Below, piece by piece: positions 57,048 to 60,228 of a DNA stretch of 60,228 nucleotides (position 1 is its first letter; each line of letters starts with the position of its first letter). Origin of the DNA: Chloroflexota bacterium. GTDB lineage: Bacteria; Chloroflexota; Anaerolineae; Anaerolineales; Villigracilaceae. The position numbers were made by a program, and so were the translations under genes. The notes below the pieces were generated by a model. That model was given only the letters and a program-made list of their open reading frames with translations, had not been told where the DNA came from and made no database searches. The stretch is taken from contig JAAENC010000049.1 in assembly GCA_024224815.1 (NCBI GenBank), forward strand, positions 1 to 60,228, given 5' to 3'.

Positions 57048-58061
57048 TCAGTCCTCGAGCAACTTCGCCGCCCCGCCAACGCTTGCTGTGAGAACATCTT
57101 TTACACCTTCCAGTCCGACAAGTTTTGCCTTCACTTCATCCATTTTTTCTTTTAATGTGATGACGTGGACATTTGGCCCCGCATCGATCGTGTAGAAAAC
57201 CGGAAGTCCTTCTGCACGCCAATCGCGTACCGCCTGCATAACGCGGAGAGTGGCTGGCTGCCAATAAAATAACGCAGGTTTCGACGTCATCATCACTGCG
57301 TGCATTATGTCTGAATCTTCTTCTGCTACGGAAGCAAAAGTCTCAAAATCTCGTTCGAGAATTGCTTTACGGCAGATTTCAATCCGTCGCGGGGCGTCTG
57401 CAACGCGTGCGGTCTGAAGCGGGCTGGTTACTGCGAGCGGATGTCCCTGCGTAGAGCCGGTCTCTTTATGGCCTGTGCTGACAACGGCAACGCAATCGGC
57501 TAACTCCCAATGCTCTGCTGGCGCAATAGAAAAAGCGTAGGAACTTTTATCATCGTCGCCAACTTGCCATTCCACGAATCCGCCCGGGATAGAGCGAGAA
57601 GCTGAACCTGAGCCATGCCGCGCCAAAACGGAGAGGGCGGCTTCATCAAGCTCAAGCTCTGCAGCCTTGGAAGCTGCCAAAGCGAGGGCGGCAAAAGCGG
57701 CAGCCGAAGAGGCTATCCCTGCACCGGTAGGGAAATTATTTTCGCTGATCACTTCAGCATAGATTTTTAAACCTGCCATTTCACGGACTTCATCAAGAAT
57801 TTGGCTCACGCGTGCCAACCCTGCTCCGCTTGCTTCTTCTTCGTTTAAGACAAGCTTATCTTTGCTTAAATCTTCTCTGAAAATGACTTGCGTTTTGGTC
57901 GTCAGCCCCTCCAAGTTCATCGAAAAAGAACCGTTCACGGGGAGGCGAAGGTCATGGTCGCGGTTTCCCCAGTATTTAATAAAAGCTATGTTAGGGTGGC
58001 TGATAGCAGTAGATTTTAGTATTTTCATGCTTTTTCGATAAATATAGGAGTTGATAGGCAT
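57048..58061 (-). CDS. mvaD: Diphosphomevalonate decarboxylase (or phosphomevalonate decarboxylase)
   Basis: 337 residues from ATG 58061 (GAGGG upstream); ATG 58028 (MKILKST) is an alternative. GHMP-kinase fold. AISHPNIAFIKYWGNRDHDLRLPVNGSFSMNL is the signature start. The ATP loop is NFPTGAGIASSAAAFAALALA, and GSGSASRSIPGGFVEWQ carries the catalytic Ser/Arg. FYTIDAGPNVHVI has the Asp. It yields isopentenyl diphosphate, or isopentenyl phosphate if it is the mono-phosphate enzyme reported in some Chloroflexota. No other mevalonate gene is in the window. It leads the rseP unit. Confidence 0.95.
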   Translation of the reverse strand: MPINSYIYRKSMKILKSTAISHPNIAFIKYWGNRDHDLRLPVNGSFSMNLEGLTTKTQVIFREDLSKDKLVLNEEEASGAGLARVSQILDEVREMAGLKIYAEVISENNFPTGAGIASSAAAFAALALAASKAAELELDEAALSVLARHGSGSASRSIPGGFVEWQVGDDDKSSYAFSIAPAEHWELADCVAVVSTGHKETGSTQGHPLAVTSPLQTARVADAPRRIEICRKAILERDFETFASVAEEDSDIMHAVMMTSKPALFYWQPATLRVMQAVRDWRAEGLPVFYTIDAGPNVHVITLKEKMDEVKAKLVGLEGVKDVLTASVGGAAKLLED

Positions 58062-58179
58062 TTTGCCCTCAGATTTTGTATTCTCTTGTGATTACTTTGG
58101 CAAGCGTCATGTTTTGGGGCAGCGCTGAGTTTACCATGAGAGCCCCTTATCTAAAATTTACGATGATCCTATTGTTTAT

Positions 58180-58259
58180 TAGACCTCTTGCATAAGTGCT
58201 CTAGCCGCCGTCCTCGACGCAGGGAGCATGACCAAAAACAGACTTTTGCAAGAAGTCTA
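58180..58259. repeat. 80-bp inverted-repeat element at the end of the regulator gene
   Basis: TAGACCTCTTGCATAAGT (58180-58197) and ACTTTTGCAAGAAGTCTA (58242-58259) are inverted ends matching at 16 of 18. The inside is GC-rich with no frame. The TA at its right edge forms the TAG stop of the minus-strand gene at 58257. A half copy is at 44652. MITE- or IS-remnant-like. Confidence 0.75.
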
Positions 58260-59306
58260 TTCGATCATATCTTCCACAACCTGCTTTAGCGAGCGGGCGT
58301 CCAAATCCTTTTTATCAAGGAAGGCGACTGCACCTGCCTCCATGCTCAGGCGGCGGAACTCACGGTCGGGATAGGCACTGATCATGACGATGCGAGTTTC
58401 TTTGGAAACAGCCTTGATGCGACGCGCACAACGGATGCCGTCATCTTCGCCGAGAACAACGTCCACAAAGGCGAGTTGGGGCTGGATTTTCTGCGACAGG
58501 CGCTGGGCGCTTAAAGCGCTATCGGCTTCGTACAAAAGGGCTTGGGGATAAACTCGTGCCAACATACGCTGCATTTGACGCAGATAGCGTTGGTTATCCT
58601 CCACGACCAGGATGGCGATCTCTTGTGTTTGGGGCGTTATATTGTTTTTCTTTTCTTTGAAATTTTGCCCAACGATCCCGAGTATCGCAGGGTGCTGGTT
58701 GATATATCTGACTGCTTCAAGGCGGCTTTGCACGTTTAATTGCCGATAAATACGCGTCAGGTGATTTTCTATCGTTTTGATGCTTAAGCTCAACTCGATG
58801 GCGATACTCTGGTTATCAAACCCTTCTTGCAGCAATTTTAAAATATCACGCTGTCGGGATGTCAGAACAGGCACGCTCGGTGCTTGTTTTTTCTTTCCGA
58901 CCAACTTTGGGAGCAGCGAACTTGAAACCCACCGCTCTCCAGCGATGATGCGCGACACTGCCAACTTCAAATCACTTAGCGGTTGATCCTTGAGATGATA
59001 ACCATCCACACCTGCTTCAAGCAAACCATGAACATAAGGTTCATCGTCGTAGGCGCTGACGACCAATATTTTCATCGTCGGGTTTTCAAGGCAAATTTGA
59101 CGAATGCTTTTGATCGGGTCAAACTCAGGCATACTGAGATCGACCAAAAGCAAATCGGGTTTCGCGTTAGAGAGGGTCTCAAGCAAGGCAGGACCATCAC
59201 CGACTTCAGCGATCACTTCGATATTGGGTATCTCTTCAACCAAATTGCGGATGCCCGCCCGTACAATGGCATGATCATCAGCTAATAAAACTCGTATCGT
59301 TCGCAT
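58257..59306 (-). CDS. REC-LuxR(HTH)-REC response regulator
   Basis: 349 residues from ATG 59306; TTG 59327 is possible and no clear ribosome site is present. Receiver 1 (1-118) has DDHAIVRAG, LLVDLSMPEFD and LKDQPL. A LuxR-type helix-turn-helix (145-205: LTSRQRDILKLLQEGFDNQSIAIELSLSIKTIENHLTRIYRQLNV) sits in the middle. Receiver 2 (230-349) has LVVEDNQRYLRQM, AFVDVVLGEDDG, VMISAYPD and FLDKKDL. Both carry acceptor Asp and the Lys. NarL-type regulators normally end after the HTH, so a second receiver at the end is unusual. The stop codon comes from an inverted-repeat element. No kinase gene is adjacent. Confidence 0.9.
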   Translation of the reverse strand: MRTIRVLLADDHAIVRAGIRNLVEEIPNIEVIAEVGDGPALLETLSNAKPDLLLVDLSMPEFDPIKSIRQICLENPTMKILVVSAYDDEPYVHGLLEAGVDGYHLKDQPLSDLKLAVSRIIAGERWVSSSLLPKLVGKKKQAPSVPVLTSRQRDILKLLQEGFDNQSIAIELSLSIKTIENHLTRIYRQLNVQSRLEAVRYINQHPAILGIVGQNFKEKKNNITPQTQEIAILVVEDNQRYLRQMQRMLARVYPQALLYEADSALSAQRLSQKIQPQLAFVDVVLGEDDGIRCARRIKAVSKETRIVMISAYPDREFRRLSMEAGAVAFLDKKDLDARSLKQVVEDMIE

Positions 59307-59339
59307 AGACTGCAATCTTACCACCAAGAATGATTAGGG

Positions 59340-59372
59340 GGTAATCCCCTAATCCAATTAGGGGAGAAAGGG
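59340..59372. repeat. Short G/C palindrome
   Basis: CCCCTAAT pairs with ATTAGGGG (around CCA), flanked by G runs. It lies just upstream of the REC-LuxR-REC start and could be a small REP or part of the leader. Confidence 0.5.
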
Positions 59373-59395
59373 GGGACAGAGACATTAATATTTTG

Positions 59396-59420
59396 CTAAC
59401 ATTGCTCACAGCGATGTTAG
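59396..59420. promoter_or_regulatory. Dyad operator upstream of the sugar-binding lipoprotein gene
   Basis: CTAACAT and ATGTTAG are perfect 7-bp arms, and GCT with AGC continue the symmetry around CAC; only one pair in the 25 bp is off. It lies 68 nt before the start codon. The size and symmetry suit a LacI- or ROK-type repressor site. Confidence 0.6.
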
Positions 59421-59487
59421 ATTCTTTATTACTCTTGCACGCTTTACGTTTCCCTGTCTTATTAAACAGTTTTGTAAAGGAGAAAGA

Positions 59488-60228
59488 ATGAATAAGAAAC
59501 TCTGGTACGTCCTAATGGCGGTACTCGTCATTGGTTCTACGCTGCTTGCTGCATGTGGTGCAGCCCCTGCAGAAGAAGCTCCCGCGGAAGAAGGCGAAAA
59601 GCTCGCCGTCGGTATTGTCCTTCCCACGAAAGACGAACCCCGTTGGGTACAAGATGAAGCTCGCTTCGAAGAAGCGCTTGGCGATGCTGGTTACGACGTA
59701 GAGATCCTTTTCAGCCAGGGCGATTCTGCTAAAGAAAAGTCCAACGTTGAAGATCTGATCACGAAAGGCGTAAAAGTTCTCATCATCACTCCGCAGGATG
59801 GCGCTGCCGCTGCTGCCGCCGCTGAAGCTGCTCACGAAGCTGGTGTAAAAGTCATTTCCTATGACCGCCTGATCCTCGAGACCGAAGCTGTAGATTACTA
59901 CGTAACCTTCGATAGCGTTGCGGTTGGTGAAGCACAGGCTCAGTATCTTGTAGACAAAGCTGAAGGCGAAGGCAATCCCCTTTACCTCTATGCTGGCGCT
60001 GCTTCTGACAACAACGCATTCCTCTTCTTCGAAGGCGCATGGAATGTTCTTCAGCCCAAGATTGCTGACGGCACCTTCGTCATCAAGAACTCTGAAGAAG
60101 CTGTAGCTCTTCAAGACAAATCTGAGTTAAGCCGCGATGAAATGGGCAAGCTCATCGGTCAAATCACCACTGACTGGAAACCTGATGTTGCCAAGAATCT
60201 GGCTGAAGCCAACCTAACGGTTGCGACC
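59488..60228 (+). CDS. Sugar ABC transporter substrate-binding lipoprotein (partial, 3' end outside)
   Basis: 247 codons from ATG 59488 (AAAGGAG upstream) to the window edge, with no stop. The lipobox is LLAACGAAP, Cys23. The body matches periplasmic-binding domain 4 (XylF/ChvE type): VGIVLPTKDEPRWVQDEARFEEAL, FSQGDSAKEKSNVEDLITKGVKVLIITPQDGAAAAAA, AHEAGVKVISYDRLI, VDYYVTFDSVAVGEAQAQYLVDK and LYLYAGAASDNNAFLFFEGAW. It captures xylose-like or other monosaccharides. The transporter genes should follow to the right. The frame is strongly codon-biased (GAAGAAGCT), as in a highly expressed gene. The dyad at 59396 may control it. Confidence 0.93.
   Translation, partial: MNKKLWYVLMAVLVIGSTLLAACGAAPAEEAPAEEGEKLAVGIVLPTKDEPRWVQDEARFEEALGDAGYDVEILFSQGDSAKEKSNVEDLITKGVKVLIITPQDGAAAAAAAEAAHEAGVKVISYDRLILETEAVDYYVTFDSVAVGEAQAQYLVDKAEGEGNPLYLYAGAASDNNAFLFFEGAWNVLQPKIADGTFVIKNSEEAVALQDKSELSRDEMGKLIGQITTDWKPDVAKNLAEANLTVAT

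Noticed and set aside
59512-60114. A 200-residue minus-strand frame opposite the sugar-binding gene
   Set aside because: It is the antisense shadow of a strongly coding plus-strand frame with lipobox and ribosome site; its protein has no motif.

Overview
The window reads as chromosomal DNA of moderate G+C from a free-living heterotroph, most like Chloroflexota of the Anaerolineae type. This is inferred from gene content, not proven. The signs are many lipid-anchored surface proteins, a mevalonate-type decarboxylase, an amidotransferase GatB, orphan sugar-binding lipoproteins, and several families of palindromic dispersed repeats. I saw no rRNA, tRNA, CRISPR array, prophage or intact insertion sequence.

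Layout. 1-3.8 kb: a FAIM-like protein, an Ste24-type M48 protease, a small membrane protein behind a promoter that carries an SOS-box-like operator, a 244-bp palindromic repeat, and an S51-like hydrolase. 4-25 kb: the accessory heart of the window. Secreted or lipid-anchored proteins lie in a row (tandem DUF1566, YceI, GDTC module, AALG repeats, arylsulfotransferase-like, animal-type haem peroxidase, PEBP, Tat-exported YHYH). They are followed by two diguanylate cyclases, an orphan solute-binding protein, and an OmpR-type response regulator with its histidine kinase. Five promoters here, including that of the response regulator, share tandem 11-bp repeats ending exactly 5 nt before the -10 box. 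This looks like one autoregulated regulon. A repeat module of about 27 residues (AALG) recurs in three of its proteins, one of them fused to a 7-TM diguanylate cyclase, and a decayed copy lies between them.

25-42 kb: housekeeping genes, mostly on the minus strand. They include gatB, an enoyl-CoA hydratase, and scattered pyrimidine genes (pyrD, pyrE, pyrF, pyrB, pyrC and a uracil permease with a likely attenuator). Among them are a pilin-lectin fusion, a Nudix hydrolase, paralogous lipoproteins and a BrnT/BrnA-like toxin-antitoxin pair. A palindromic repeat sits in frame inside pyrC. 42-53 kb: NADP isocitrate dehydrogenase, small lipoprotein and DUF genes, transporters, a three-gene membrane glycosylation operon and a frameshifted radC. 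53-60 kb: a minus-strand operon (mvaD-rseP-HEAT-peptidase MA-acyP), a REC-LuxR-REC regulator whose stop codon comes from a small inverted-repeat element, and the start of a sugar-binding lipoprotein gene.

How it fits together (inference). The kinase and response regulator would switch on a set of envelope proteins with oxidative or sulfotransfer chemistry. An AALG-bearing diguanylate cyclase and a binding-protein-coupled diguanylate cyclase would link surface events to c-di-GMP.
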